The position numbers and the translations under genes are program-made. DNA of 64,000 bases from Watersipora subatra. Its lineage: Eukaryota > Bryozoa > Gymnolaemata > Cheilostomatida > Watersiporidae. Positions 22,831 through 37,000 of this stretch are shown here, one piece after another. The stretch's first letter is position 1. Each line of letters begins with the position of its first letter. Location of the stretch: positions 18,880,182-18,944,181 of the forward strand of contig NC_088711.1 in NCBI RefSeq assembly GCF_963576615.1, written 5' to 3'. The notes beneath the pieces are model-generated. The model was not told the DNA's origin. It was given only the letters and a program-made list of their open reading frames with translations, and ran no database searches.

Positions 22831-24933
22831 TTCTTTCAAAGTCTTCTTGTTTAAACTTTCAAAGTATTTCTTGTTATGGGGCTCACACTTATAACAATCA
22901 CACTTATAACAATCTGCAAATTGATTATCTAATCAGTCTCTTTTATTAGCAAAAAAAATTATGCAAGTAATTATTTTTTTAGCTCATTGTGAAAATTTGA
23001 GCTCAATTGCATAATTTGCGCTACAAAAACTATAAAATTAGTTATTCTATTCCCCAAAATCTTTGCGCCGTTAGCCTCAAAAAGTTAAGAAGCAGAGTTA
23101 GCAGACGTACATTGGCCAATAACTGGTAAATAGAGATGAGGTTTGACCAAAAGAGCTCTCGTCTATAAATGGTATTACTTATTAAACATGTGCTGTTCAA
23201 GTTATGCTTTTAAACAAAATGTTTGTACAGTGCTTCCAAGTGAAACTGCGGTATAAGCCCAAAATTAATCAATTGTTCAGGTGATAATTATAACTGTAAC
23301 TGATAACTGTAGAGCTAATACAATGATCAGTGTTGGTACACTCCGAATCAGATATCTTAGTTTCACGCAGCTAACTTTGACAAAAGTTGTTGCAAACACA
23401 CAATGAGCATTTGTGAATATATTAAAAATCGCTGTGCGTGAACATTTTTATGTTTCCACCAAATACTATAATTAGTCGCTAACTATGGAGCCTGTGACCA
23501 AACTCATGCTAAGGTCATTTAACAACAATTAGTTATTAAGTTATAATTCAACAGTCTTATTCAAAAAACTAAATTGGCATCTATAAAACATGCTAAAAAT
23601 TTAAAGACAAGCAACATATAGTTTTGTGATTGTTTATGGAATTTTTAAAACAGAAATTGTCAAAAAATAGTTAACTGTACCAAAAAGATTTATGGTTTCA
23701 TTTAAGGGACCCTTATTGATTTTGGGTGTAAAATTTTGTCATGACTTGACAATCGGTTAAAAGCTTTTTCTAAACTAAATCAGAAAAAATATTTGACACA
23801 AAAAACATCAAGTTTTTTTTAATTATGGTTGTTTTAAAATTTCAAAAATAACATTAAAGTTTTTCTGCAACTTCTAGCAGGCATGTAGACCTTTGAACTA
23901 TTCTATATTCTCCATCAGCAATATGAATATTAAGTTTTTATTCAGCCCTAAAACATATCTGATAAACTTATATAAGTTTTGTATTTATAGTGACTCATGA
24001 TTTCTTGCATACGGAATTCCAAAAATTCGTTTACAATAAATGGTGATGAAAAAGGCTTCAGCCACAAAAATTTTTGCAAGGTAAAGTTATTTTTTACTAG
24101 GCTATTACTAATATCCTAAATTTGATATTCTATAGTCTTCCTAAATGCTCCTGCACACATTTTTAAACAAATATTGTTCCCAGCTAGTAATAAGATCAGA
24201 AAAATATGTTGAACTGTTTTTTATTTTTAGTCCAAATTTTATAGTTTAGTTAATTTTTCTACCTTTTTTAACTCATCTCTAGTTAGGTTGAATGATTATT
24301 GATTTAGTTATTAAAGTAATTTGAAGTTACATGCCCTTTTGTAACCACCAGTGATCTTATTCAAGAGCTTGATCCCAACTCGTTGCTCACAGGCTTGGCT
24401 CTTTCAACAGATAAGTCACGGTTGCTCCCCTACTGTTTTATCAATCTATATATAGCTGTGTGTTGAATCATTGCTGATTCTATGTACTCCTGTTACAGCT
24501 CCAAGAAATTGGGTTGGTTTAATATATTATAATTATTATTGGCAACTAACTAAATTTTAGCCCATGGCTTTTGAATTTTAAGTACCGAGCTTTTACAATA
24601 CAATTAGGTTTATGAACCAAAACAACTTTACATGCATATAACTTACACGTATTTGTCAGCTCTAAACCTTGGAGTATTAAAAAGAATAAGAAGTAGTAAA
24701 ATAAAAAAAGATGTTTATCTTCCAAAATTTATTGTTAATAATTTTGCCAGCCCTAAAATTTACGCTAATACAGAATGAAAAATGTATACTTGCATAACTT
24801 TGTAGTAGTACCACATACATCAACACAAATCATCAGGTGTGCCAAAGGCTTGTATTATAAATTTCTGAGCAATAGTAAAAATAAAATTATAATTAGTCTG
24901 ATATTCTGTCAACAGACTAAGAAAACAATCAAG
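22831..24933. other. Intergenic DNA between the tRNA array and OTU gene 1
   Basis: AT-rich sequence with no open frame, tRNA or repeat I can recognise. It presumably holds the promoter and 5' UTR of OTU gene 1; no convincing TATA box or initiator stands out. Confidence 0.5.
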
Positions 24934-25021
24934 ATGAGCCAAGACAAAAGACAGGCAAAATACTTTTTCGATTTGGATGAGGAAGATGAGTCAGATGTAG
25001 GAACGCGGCTAGGTGATATAG
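24934..25021 (+). CDS. OTU gene 1, exon 1 (start codon)
   Basis: ATG at 24,934 with A at -3 begins MSQDKRQAKYFFDLDEEDES, a charged acidic segment ending at donor G|GTAAAT in phase 1. An upstream in-frame ATG at 24,775 was not chosen because the peptide it adds is low-complexity and looks non-coding. No signal peptide is seen, so the product is probably intracellular. Confidence 0.65.
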
Positions 25022-28000
25022 GTAAATTGCGCTAACCATTTTCTACCTAGAGAATAGTTTATAACAAGTGTTGTTAGCCTCAGGACTTTTTCTATAAAAC
25101 AGCCAAAGATTATAAGAAACAATTTATATCTTGAAGAGAAAAAACTATCAGATTACTATCAGTGATGAGGCGTAAGTGGTAGTCATGTGTTCTAGTCCAG
25201 TAAAAAGCCATCATTTATAAAACAAGTTAATTAACCCTTAAATCATTTCTTTATTCCAACCGAGATCAAGTTTACCAGCTCAGAGTTTTATAGAAAAAGC
25301 TCAGAGTTTTATACTATAACAGATAAACAAACAAGTTGCACATTGCAGTGGTACCTAGAACTTCTAAGGTAGTGTGCATCTTCAAGCAAAAAAACATACA
25401 CCATAACGCTCTTGTCAACTTTTGGAACATTACATTTGTTGGGCTTACATTATTTTCTGTAATACCATTAATAAATGTATTAAGTCATAAGTCAATTTTG
25501 TTTGGAGCTGTGGTGCTCTTGATTTTTGCTCTAGAAATAAAGGATTTTCTGAAATTTTTATAAAAATTCATAAAATTGTATAATAAAAAAACGTAACTTT
25601 TTTGATCAAAGTCTGATAGCATAAGAATCTGATCAATAAGAAAGCAGAAAAGAACAACCACCAAACAGAATCGCATGGTTTTGAACTATAAAAAACTTAA
25701 CTGAATAATGTCAAAGGAATTAATCAGCTTGCGCCAAATTGATAAAAACAGATTGGGTTAACAGCAGAAATGCGATTTTATTTATAAAAACATTCAATAG
25801 AGTATTCACAACAGCCTGCATTTTTAAAGCATCATTAAATACATGTATCATAGGGCTGACACAGTTTAATTGAAAATCATGATGTTTAGACTAGCTGTAT
25901 AAAAACCATTCCAAATTGTATCAAGCTAATACCATAAAAACAGCTGGTGTATTTGGGATAGGTTTGGCAGCCTTGACTAAGTCTTTAAACATGGAAATCT
26001 TTTGCTGTTCACTTGTAATCTAGTACAATAACGTAATCGCTTGCCTTCTATTGCAGCGGATGCATTTAATGACTTACACCTTCCAAAATATCCAGTCAGG
26101 CAAAGAGATGATAGCACATCACGGCTCAGTCGACGAAAGTCATTTTGGAATAGATTTGGTTTGTCTATTGCCATATTAATAGAAAGTTTTCTCTCATTAT
26201 ATTTAATTCATGAATATGACACCATCTTTTATTAGAACATGAGGAATAAATTAATTACTTTCGAAGTCTGTGACTGTGGTGAGGAGACAACCCTTTCACA
26301 TGGTCCAATACATTTAAAGCATAGTCTGTTCTAGATAGCATACGTATACCATAGGTTAAGTGTCTTTTATCAAAAATCAATTTTAAAACCTTCCTAAAAA
26401 ATACTTATGTTCATGTATTCGTCTACATAATAATAATATTATTAGTAACAATAATAATAGTAATAATAATAATATTAACACATTTTGAGGAAGGTCCTCT
26501 CTTAGTGGAATTAAAGAAGATGTTGGATCCGTTAGCCTTTTGTTAAGACCAGGACTCAACACGGACTAAAACCAGTCATCTAGCACCACACGACTGTGAA
26601 GAAAAACTTTTACAACAATAATAATAACCATCATCATTTTTAGTGTTTCCAATTTTTATGAAAAATTTTAATAATAACATATTTGCGTAATTTCCTTTTA
26701 CTTAAGGAATGTTTTATGGTGAACCACAACCAATAAAACACACACAATTTCAATATATGTCAAACAACCTGTTTCTAATATATTTTTAAAGCACGGTAAA
26801 AGTAGCAAAATAAGCTTTCACAAAATTTTAGAAGGTTTAATCAAAAAATATCGGCATTTTTTCATCCCTTGTGATTGTTTTTTATGCTTGAAGTGATCTG
26901 AGTGCCAGAATGTTTCAATATTAAATTGATTAAAATCGGGTAAAATACTCAGAAGGAAAATATTTGCAAAATGATGTCACTAGTTGTTATTGTTGCAAAA
27001 GCTGATATTGGCTTTCGTGTTCTAGTTGCAGCTTTACTCGTGAATTACTTTTTAACCGCTATCAACTTTCCTCAATTTTAATCTAAACATAATCACAAAT
27101 GGTAAAAAAATACCAATAATTTTTTTATAAAATCTACTAAAATTTTGGATAAGTTAATCAGGTATGTGGTGCAAGCTACTAGACTAAGGATATGCGGTTA
27201 TATTTGAACAAAATAAAACATATTATATCAGGTGGACAAGGATAGTATTATAGCTAGTAATTACAAGTACTTCAAATGAATGGTGCCATAAAAACAAATA
27301 AACAACTAAGCAATTCATGTAGAGCACAACTTGTATAGAAATGTTCTGTGTTGAGATGCGCTTACATTGCAAAAATAACCTGAGGTGTTCAGGAGTTTCT
27401 TAATTTTCTCTCTTGCGATGTAAGTATAGGTTTTTTTTAAGAGAATATAAAAAATATTATGAATACAAATAATTTGTATTAATATAAATTATTTATATAC
27501 TAATATATCCCAATGAGACTAGTAAATAAAATAAATAGTGAATATAATATGGATATAATACTATTAATACTAATATAAATATGTCACTAGTTTAGCTGTA
27601 TCCCATATTTTTGTCAAAAATACTTCAAGTACTCAAGTGCTTGAGTCATAACCAGGTTGGCCTCAGCATCGCCATTAATAAATTTCCATACAGCGGTAGG
27701 TTAGCGACTCACTGCTATACGACACTGCAATACCATCATGGAAACATTCATTTTGTAGTGATTTAGTGTTGCTGTTTAGAAGTGAAATACTCGAGCAATG
27801 AGCAGTCTTTGTGTCACAGTGATCAACGGTGTCACACTTGTGCACGCACATAGGTTTTGCTTTTTTGTTGCTTCATATGCAGAGATAAGCTTTGACATAA
27901 AGAATTTAGCAGCTATCCATCCTACTACAGCGCTTTATGGAAACATGATCTGCTTGTCCACCCAGCATAGTGCTTTGGCATAACGAATTTAGGTGTCACT

Positions 28001-31000
28001 CCTGTATCACCGTATAGAAATGTAGTACATGTCCTCTGTATTGCAGCTATTGCATCTATAACAAAGATACTCAGTAGTGTTAGCAATAACGAAATAGTAA
28101 TTAAATAGTACTATCACATTAGAGAATGTAAAAGTTTTTAGCAAGCCATTCTTAAAATTTCAATTTCAATGAGGCACAATTAACGCAAAAGTAACACATA
28201 AATGAATGACATATTAGACTTACAATCTAGGCTTGCAGATGTAAAGTGATGGCTTGAGGTGATGGAGTAACGTAATGAAGTCAGGTTATGGCGGAAGGTG
28301 CTGGCTTAACGCAATGCCATGCCGTTATGAAACATGATGACGCAAGGTGATGGCGGAAGGTTATGGTGTAGCGACATAACATGACAGCATAACGCGATGG
28401 TGATGCAAATATTAAAAGGAGCTAAGCTTTCAATGACAAAAGCTTCTGTCATCCCAAACTTGCATCTGAATGACTTTATTGATGATCAATCTGTTTGGTT
28501 AGGCACAATTGAAGCTCTTGTTTGATTAAAAAGTTTATTAGCAAATGCGGCTCTCACTTTATTTTGTCACAGACCATCGTTCCAACCACACTCAGAATGT
28601 AATCAATAAAACCATGTGACCATTAGACAGCAAAGAACCAAAGCAGCGTTAGTTTTTGAGTTCAAATCTGACCTTCATGGTCGGAGATTAAGTGTCAGCA
28701 TTTGGGTCAGCTTACAAAAGAATGACTCAATTTAGCACTCTGATCTCTGCTGCTGTTGTTACTATTTATTAAGCAACCAAGTTAGTAAGAAATGGATTAG
28801 CTGAAATTTCCTCTTTTGTTTATATCTAGCTAAAAGTTACTGCAAGGAGTTTTAATCTGATCATTCAGAGGTTAGCCATTCCACTAGGCTTAGCTCACTT
28901 AATAGATCGTTTACAATTCTTTTTAGAGTCACACATCTCCTGCCTGTGGCAAATAGCATTTTTTTAAATTTGAATCACAACATTTAATGAATAAAATTAT
29001 CAAAATGAAGAAAAATATACAAAACTAATTTCATTCATGAAACAAATGTACAAAAAAATTTAGCAAAAATGGTATTTAGTGATATAAATCATCTAATTGA
29101 ATGATGTAGTATTTGTAAAATGTTTGTGATGAGATATGAGACAAATAGATTGATAAAAACGAGAAACTGTCAAACAGATTAAATATGTCAAGTGGTTATC
29201 TGTGTTTGCTTCAGTGGAACACACTGACACATTTTCATTACCGAGCGTACTTTAGTGTAGGAAAATGCAATGAAAAGAATTTTTATTTATCAAATCATCC
29301 TTTTAGATCTAATACTAGTTAAAACTTGCCATTGCTGACATCTAAAATATAGTAAATTTTTTTGAAAACTATTTTTACTGCTATGTTTTGAAATCTGCGG
29401 CCATAAAATCCTAATAATTCAGCACCTTTAAAACCATTTAGTATTTATTTTCACACTGAGATAGTTTCAAATGCTGCAGCATGATTTCTGAGTTGTCTTG
29501 TCGTATCTGTCAACTTTCACATTTGCAGACTCTAAATCAAGGAGTTCAGGAACTTCGTCTAAAGACTTTGCCGATATAGATTCTTCCAGAGCTACACAAG
29601 GATGTGAGTTAGCCTTAGCTCACTTACCCTCGTGGGAACGCTTCAGTATTTGCCTCCAGTAATCTCTTATTATTTTTAAGAGTGCTTCAACACTGTCATG
29701 TTTAGACGACTCCAATTTTATAATCAATTGATTCCACAGTATGGTGTTTTTTATCAGTTTTAAAGGAATTATAAAAGTTTGATTAAAATTAAAAGTAATT
29801 TGTGGTACCTTTGTGAAGTAAAACTGTTTGAATGCAAAACGGAAAATTTTTTATGTGTAGTATTAATATTAATAAAATACATAGCGGTTTAGATCACTAG
29901 TTTTCCAGACTTGGAGGTGGCAAGATCAAATCCCCTGGGCAGCAAGTTTTTTATTGCTAGCTTTTAATCACTGTACCTGAACACAAGGAAGACCAACAAA
30001 AAGACAAAAAAAAGACCAACTAAATAACCATCAAAGGACAAACGCTGAGATATAGATATAAGATATACATATATATTCGTAAATGTACATACATGAATAT
30101 AAATGTATATATGTAGGGCCTATATACATGCAGGTTTCATATGATAATAATGGTCTAATAACTTTCAATCAGAGCTGTAACCTTTGTAGGAGACTCAATT
30201 TGTGTAAATAAAAGTAATTAAGACAGTATTGACTGAATTCTAGATTTCTATTCAAAACCTGAAAGTTTCATTGTAAATTTTAGCTTCTAAACGACACTCT
30301 GACACATCCCAACAAAAGGTCTCTGTGAGACAACAAACAGGCAGAAACGTTGGCACCGTTAAAGAGCAACTAGCTGCACTAGGTCGAAAAATAAAGGATG
30401 TTCCTGCTGACGGCAATTGTATGTTTGCAAGTGTAGCGCAACAAGTGAAATCTAGACGAATCGACCATAGACAGCTCAGAACACTAGTTTGTGAGGAAGC
30501 GAAAAGATCTCCAGAATTGTATGAAGGCTTTTTGCGTGATGGCAGCAGAAGAGAGTTTTTGAGGCAAGTAAGACAACTAGAAATTGATGGGGCATGGAAT
30601 CTCGACATCGGAGATATCGCTCTTGCTATAACTCATGCAGTGCTTGGTGAGCGCATTGTTGTCTTACGAAACAACCATAAACACATCATGTTTCCTGAAG
30701 ACGGTGGAGAGATTGACCAAGACACTATAGTAATAGTTCAGAATGACGCGCAAACTCACTATTCGGCATCTAAGCTGCTTTTGTGGAATGAAGGTGATAT
30801 AGTTTTATTTCTTAAACCATATGGATATGTAAACTTTGTAGTTTTATGGTTTTGCTTGCTTAGAGTAAAAAGTGTAAACTTATGTAACACTAATAACCTG
30901 GCAGTCTAGTGTGTCGTGAGAGATTGTCGGGTGTAATAACTATACGTACAATTATTACACATAGGTAGTGGTTGGTTAATTGTTGAAGCTGTTAAAATTT

Positions 31001-34000
31001 TGGACAACTGCCCTAAATGTCACCAGTTCGAATCTCACTGAAAGCAATTTTTTTCTCAATTTCTAACCATCGCTCCAGACAAATGGCAACTCTATGAATA
31101 CAGTGAAGATTTAATAACATTATATAGTAGCCTAAAATCTTCAGTGTGCTGCTATCAGTCATTAGGAAAATGTATGATACGTTCCCTAAAGAATAAAGCT
31201 GAATAACATAGAATATCAACTAAGATAAGTATTTAAGTGAACTTGAGAGAGCACATTAAAATATGACTAGCAAGTTCTCTGCTCATTTAAAAAAATCTAG
31301 AATAAAAATAATACTTAATTTATAATTTTGTAACAAATAGTTCAGTTTTTTATAAACAGTATTGGCAAACCGCTTACTGAAACATAAGTTTATGAACAGG
31401 GCATTTGGCTATTTAGTTGCAGATTTTTGTGTAGCTATTGGCAAAACCTGATTGAGGGTTTTTTTGTTAAATATTAAAATGAAATTGTGAATTTGATTCA
31501 AGTATTGCTTGTGAAAATCACAAACAAAATAATGATCTTTTTCTCTCGTTATACTGAGTGAGTGAAAGAGTATGAAAGTAGTTTTGAAACTTATGGCTTT
31601 CCTTTCCTTTGCTTTTCGGCAAATAAGCTGTAGCTTTATCTCTTAAGAATATTAAGCCTAGAGTTACAACCTCTCCGTAGTAAGAGCCGATAACTACAGT
31701 AATCCAAAAAAGGATTCGCTCCTCTTTGTTGATGGCTTCCCCAACTAGTGTTTCTACAACAAGACAAGGTTCGATAAAAAACATTTCAGCAGTACAGACA
31801 ACTAACAATTGTAGTTTAAAAAAAAGGTTTTATAAGAAGAAATTATAGTTTAACAAAAAGGTTTATAAAACAATTATAGTTTAAAAAATTATTTCAGGTT
31901 GCAATAATCCCAATGAATTGCTAGCCCTTATTAATAAGTGGCAAACATTTGTTGCTCTGATGATAAACTCAGTACTCTAAATAGATTTGAAATCAGCTTA
32001 TTGGTTTACTATTGGGCTTAAATGGTATTACTAAACCTGTAACAAAATTTTTTTTTATTCAAATAAAAAATGAATGAAAAAGGTTGTTGAAGATATTTTA
32101 AAATTTACAATATAGCAAACAAGCGTAAAATGTTTTGAGATCTATTTCATATTTTTACGATCATTTATCTGAGAGCTAGAGTAATACTAGTTTAACTTCA
32201 GGTCAGGTGATTATGCCTGTGGATAAGCATGAAAACCGGTACAACCTGCCACATGGGTCAAGCAATCAGTGACTTAACCGACCACAAGGCCCGAGGGCCG
32301 GATAGGTAAGACTGGACATCCTGACATTTGTCCCAGGTCTGTGGTGGGCCATGCGAGTGAATGTGATGTGACACGCACAGCCACAAGAGCAGGGATTAGC
32401 ACGCTTTTCTTCTGGTCTGTCACTGCAACACGGGAGGGGTTCACTCTGTCTTGGCCTGTCCTTGTCACTGATAACCCTTATCGCTGCCAAATGTGTGTTA
32501 CTAGTACAGCAAAAGCTAGTAGCACCCTCTTGCAAGCAGCTATTATGAAATGGTCTATCACGATGAAGAAGCTGGATATGTACAGAAATGGTTGGCAAAA
32601 AGGAGCTAAAAATAAAGATAACGGAAAGATAAAATGGTAGATATAGTATTTTGCTGCCACAGAATAGAAAATGTTTGATGTATGAGTGGAAGGATAAATA
32701 CAACTATTCTGGGTATAGTTTAAGCAGGCTTTTGAAACTTGTAATACACATACAGAAATAAACAAGTTTCCAACATGGCAATATGTTCAAAGATTTTGTG
32801 ATGTGATCAGTGGAAATGTGGTGAGCTAAAATACGGGATCGGTAATATGAAGTAGCAACTTATAAAAATGACAAGAATTTCACAAAATGATTTCCATTTT
32901 TTTTGCTTATGTTGTTATTTTATATGGTCTTTTTTTACTAGTATGTTGTTAAACTTTATGAAAGTATAAAAAAACAAAGTTTTTTCATATTTTGCATATA
33001 ATTAAAGTGAGAGAACTGTAAAAAATGTTTTTAAATCTTTTAACATTTTGGATATTGGTTAATACATACATCATGTACACACCAATCTAAATTCACAATT
33101 TTGTGTAAAATATTAAATGGTCAGCAAGATTAATTACTCATAATTAATTAATAATTATTAATTAATAATTGTATTGGTCACAATTTGATGCATTTGAGTT
33201 TTATGTGACATACATTATTTTATGCCAACATCATTCTCATTAGCAGCATTGCCAAAAAGCTATAAAACCCTCCAGCCACACGGAAAATAAGTTTCCTTTC
33301 CTGCAGAATCAACAGCTATTGGGCTTGCTGTGAAGCAGCTTGCATTTTTTGGTAGACTGATCGATCCAGTCCCAACCCATCATAACTCAATGTTTGAGGC
33401 AATTGTGAGACAGCTAGAGCAAGGAAAATTTACATCTGAGTCTCGTCGCCAATTTTTCTACTATAAAGGCAAATCAAATTGATTAACACATCATAGACAT
33501 ATCTTTGACCACTTTGGAGAAGACACCTACATGGATGCTTTGAAGGACCTCAAACAGCCAAATTCATATTTAGACTAAGTACCTGAAGCTGTCGCATTGG
33601 AGGCACTAGCTGATGAGCTAGGGCTAAAGCCTACAGTTTTAACGCAGCACAGAGAACCAAGTAATTTGTCTAGAGATGTTTGCAAAATTCACCAGGACAC
33701 CATCGTCATATTCAAGGATCCACATGTAAAATCTCACAATGACTCATCAAAACTAAAAACTTCTAAGAGCGGTAAGAATATGAATTAATTAAAATTCCAG
33801 AATTAATTATGATTATTATTAAATTATCAGACACTATCTTGTTGCAGAAGCTAATCTTCACATGATATTATTACTTTAAGCTGATTGGTTGTTACAGTGG
33901 CTAAGTCTTGAGCATTTTGTAAAAACATTTGAAAGGTAAACAGTTCATTATAGTTAAAAATTACTAGTTTACGAAAGTCTTTAGTTGTTCAGCAAAATTG

Positions 34001-37000
34001 TGTGCAATAGATAACAGCATCTAATTTATTTGGTTAACTGTCGACTAACCTAGCTTAAACATCATGTAGCTAACGATCGTCTTGGCTAGTTAAAACATCA
34101 TCTAGATAACTACTGGTTCAACTAACTAAAAACTGCGTAGCAAGATCTATACTCTATAATGCAGGTACCAATGTGTCCGTTCAATTTCATCAGCGATATC
34201 CTCAACATGTTTGTTTGGAATGCTTTTATGCCATTCACACCTCCTTGGTCATCCTTAGGCAGGCTCTTATTTCATCGAGTAATTCTTCACCATACTCTTC
34301 TTGAATTATAGAAAGTTAATGAGAATGACTTCATAACTATTTTGCATATAGTATAAAAAATGTAGTTGTAAAAAATGTTTTAAATTGTTTACCATTTCAA
34401 CATTTTCAAAATTAGCTACAAATCATATAGATACCATTCTAAGATCATGGCTTTGTGTAAAATATTATGACCAAGTCAACAAAATTAACCATTCAGTGTA
34501 TTTGTCAAAATCAAGTTTTACAGATAAGGTTAAGTCAAGTGTATTTGAGTGCTTTTCAGTTTTCGGTGCCTCAAAATATTCTGCAAGGTTATAATTTTTG
34601 CTTACAATGAATTTTTTATTCTCCGATCATTATTACATAATGCTCAAGGCTTAGCTACTCTAACAACATAATCAAACTAGCTACGAGTAGTAGTAACATC
34701 TCATATTAGTTAAAAATGAATTTCCTCAAACTTTTAGTAAATCTATCAAAAAGTACATGTATTGGTATTTTTTGATCATTTGTGGATTTTTTTTGATGTT
34801 TGAGGTGATCTGACTGCCAAAATGTTTCAAAAATAGAATTGACAAAACTTGATTGCAATTAAAATGCTCAGACCAAGCAAAAAACACATTAGAGACGCAT
34901 AACATTGTATTAGCCGCAACAAATGCAATAGCCGATTTCAATTATAGCAATAATAGCAACTAATGATGTAATTCACATGTATTCCTCTTGTAAGAATATC
35001 AACTATGACCAAGTTTTTAAAATCTCAATTTTGAAACATCCTGGCAATCAGACCACCTTACAATTTCAAAAAACGTTGCAAATGATAGAAAAATACTGAT
35101 ACTTTCAGACGAAATGAACTAAAATTTTGTGTAAGTTTATCTTTAATTCTTTCATAAATGCCAAATAAATATAGCAGAAAAACAAGTGTAAAAATAGCAT
35201 CACATAACATATAAACCACAAGAAAAGTTGCGAAGATGAAGACTCAAAGGTAACAACTTCGCAAAGTTTATTCTGTTAATTTCTTCTTTTGCTTTGACAG
35301 CGAAGTCTGGCTATGGTACAATAGAGCAACAGAAGGCCAACCTTGGGAGAGAGTTAGTTCCGTAATCAGACATTTTCAATAGCCTCTCCAGAAGCATTGT
35401 TCAACAATTGAAAACAGGCATGGCTACCGCCGAACTCAAGAAAATGGTCTTGCAACTAGAGAATGTACTAATAACTAAATAATACAAGTATTACACTCAA
35501 GGTCAAGGTCTTTGGAAAATACAACAAGCCTTTAGACTTTTCGCAAATGGTAGCTGGATAGATGATGACCTCTGTGATGCTCTGCTCTACATGATAAAAA
35601 GACATGGTTATAAGGGAAATACTTATCATTAACGATCAAAGTAAACCTCAGCGTGCATCGCCAGACAGTAGCAAGATATATTGCATAACATTGGTTATTG
35701 TCAGAAAGTTCAGCAATAGACCCGGATACTATTTCAATGGGACTAAAGAATCAACAATGGCTTGAATCCAAGAAATCATCAATTGCTAGCTCGACCTGTA
35801 TGTAACGGCCACAATTTAAATGTTTTTAAAACAATTTTTCATAATGCGGCAAACAATTGGGCATTGATAACCAAGCAATCGTAAAACTTTACATTGCTAA
35901 AGTTTTATAAGAAAAACAAAAGGTTTCAGGGATTTTTAGAGTAATGCTTTGTATAAACTACAGGCAACGATATATTTTGCTTATTTGTAAGGTTTGAGTC
36001 ATAAGTTTGACCCATCTACTTGAGCCAAGTTACTCCGCAATAATTATTAAGCATTCGGGTCCAACTTTTTATTTCATGTTAAGGTTTTTTTGTAAGAGTA
36101 CTGATGGGTAATTGTTATGGTTCCCTAAGAAACGCTAACTAAATGAAATATTTTATTATTATCTTGATGTGTTAGTATTTGAATTTAAAAAAAAGAGTAA
36201 ATAAGTCAATATAATGAAATGAACTCCTCACAGAATGCAAGTGTTTATTTGGCGTCTAAAACATCTGTTAAGTTAAACTATGATCGTACGAGTTTAAGGA
36301 CGTGCCTTTGAAAATAGTTTTAAAAAAATCACAAAATTAACTCATTTAGATATCTTGTTGTTAACAAAAGTTATAAATTTGTTTGCTGGTTGCTAAATAT
36401 TGACTTAAATAAGAATGGGGCATCTATCCATCTGCCTGTCTAAAGCAAGCGTTAAAAGTTACAATAACAGATTGCTTTGAAAGGGAACTGAACACCTTAA
36501 TAGCCAAACACTCCATCATTAATTAACAATTTTGTCGCAGCTGTATATCGGAATAATTGTGCAAATGGTTATGCTCTCTGTTTTATCAGCACACCTGACA
36601 CTCTCTCACGGCACCAGGGTACGGAGTATTAATAACTAAGTTATGGTAAAAAGTGGTAATCTTAAACTGGATTGTTGATTACACAAGAGTTACAAATACT
36701 TTTTTGCAAATTGTCCAACATGTATAGGCTGGTTAGCTGTAACAGAGGTGAATATTTATAATGATTGTATTATGAGCTCTTTTTGTAAATATCCTTAGAA
36801 ATTTTATAATTTTTACTTTTAAGATTTCTATTACCAGATATGCTATGTTCTAAATAGACAATATTAAGCCATATAAAGGTGGAATTTGTAGTAATTTGTT
36901 CAAGTATATGTTTGTAATTACAACTTAAATAAACAATATTGTCGACTGGCTACAAAACAATAGGAACTATTGGATTTGCGTTGAATTATATTGGTAATTT

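Larger units (their letters stand above)
25022..29528. other. OTU gene 1 introns 1 and 2
   Basis: Besides the 102-nt exon at 26,057 this holds a LINE 3' fragment (26,477), a MITE copy (26,805) and a minisatellite (28,235). Stretches near 27,170-28,230 and 28,410-29,520 show nothing I can name; their open frames of 60-75 codons lack splice or composition support. Confidence 0.5.
30794..33306. other. OTU gene 1 intron sequence
   Basis: AT-rich intron with a tRNA-derived SINE-like head near 30,960-31,060 and a GC-rich island at 32,240-32,530. No further coding exon is recognised. Confidence 0.5.

Noticed and set aside
25336-25563. 75-codon hydrophobic open frame in intron 1 of OTU gene 1
   Set aside because: No matching splice sites or phase, no recognisable family, and AT-rich composition typical of chance frames.
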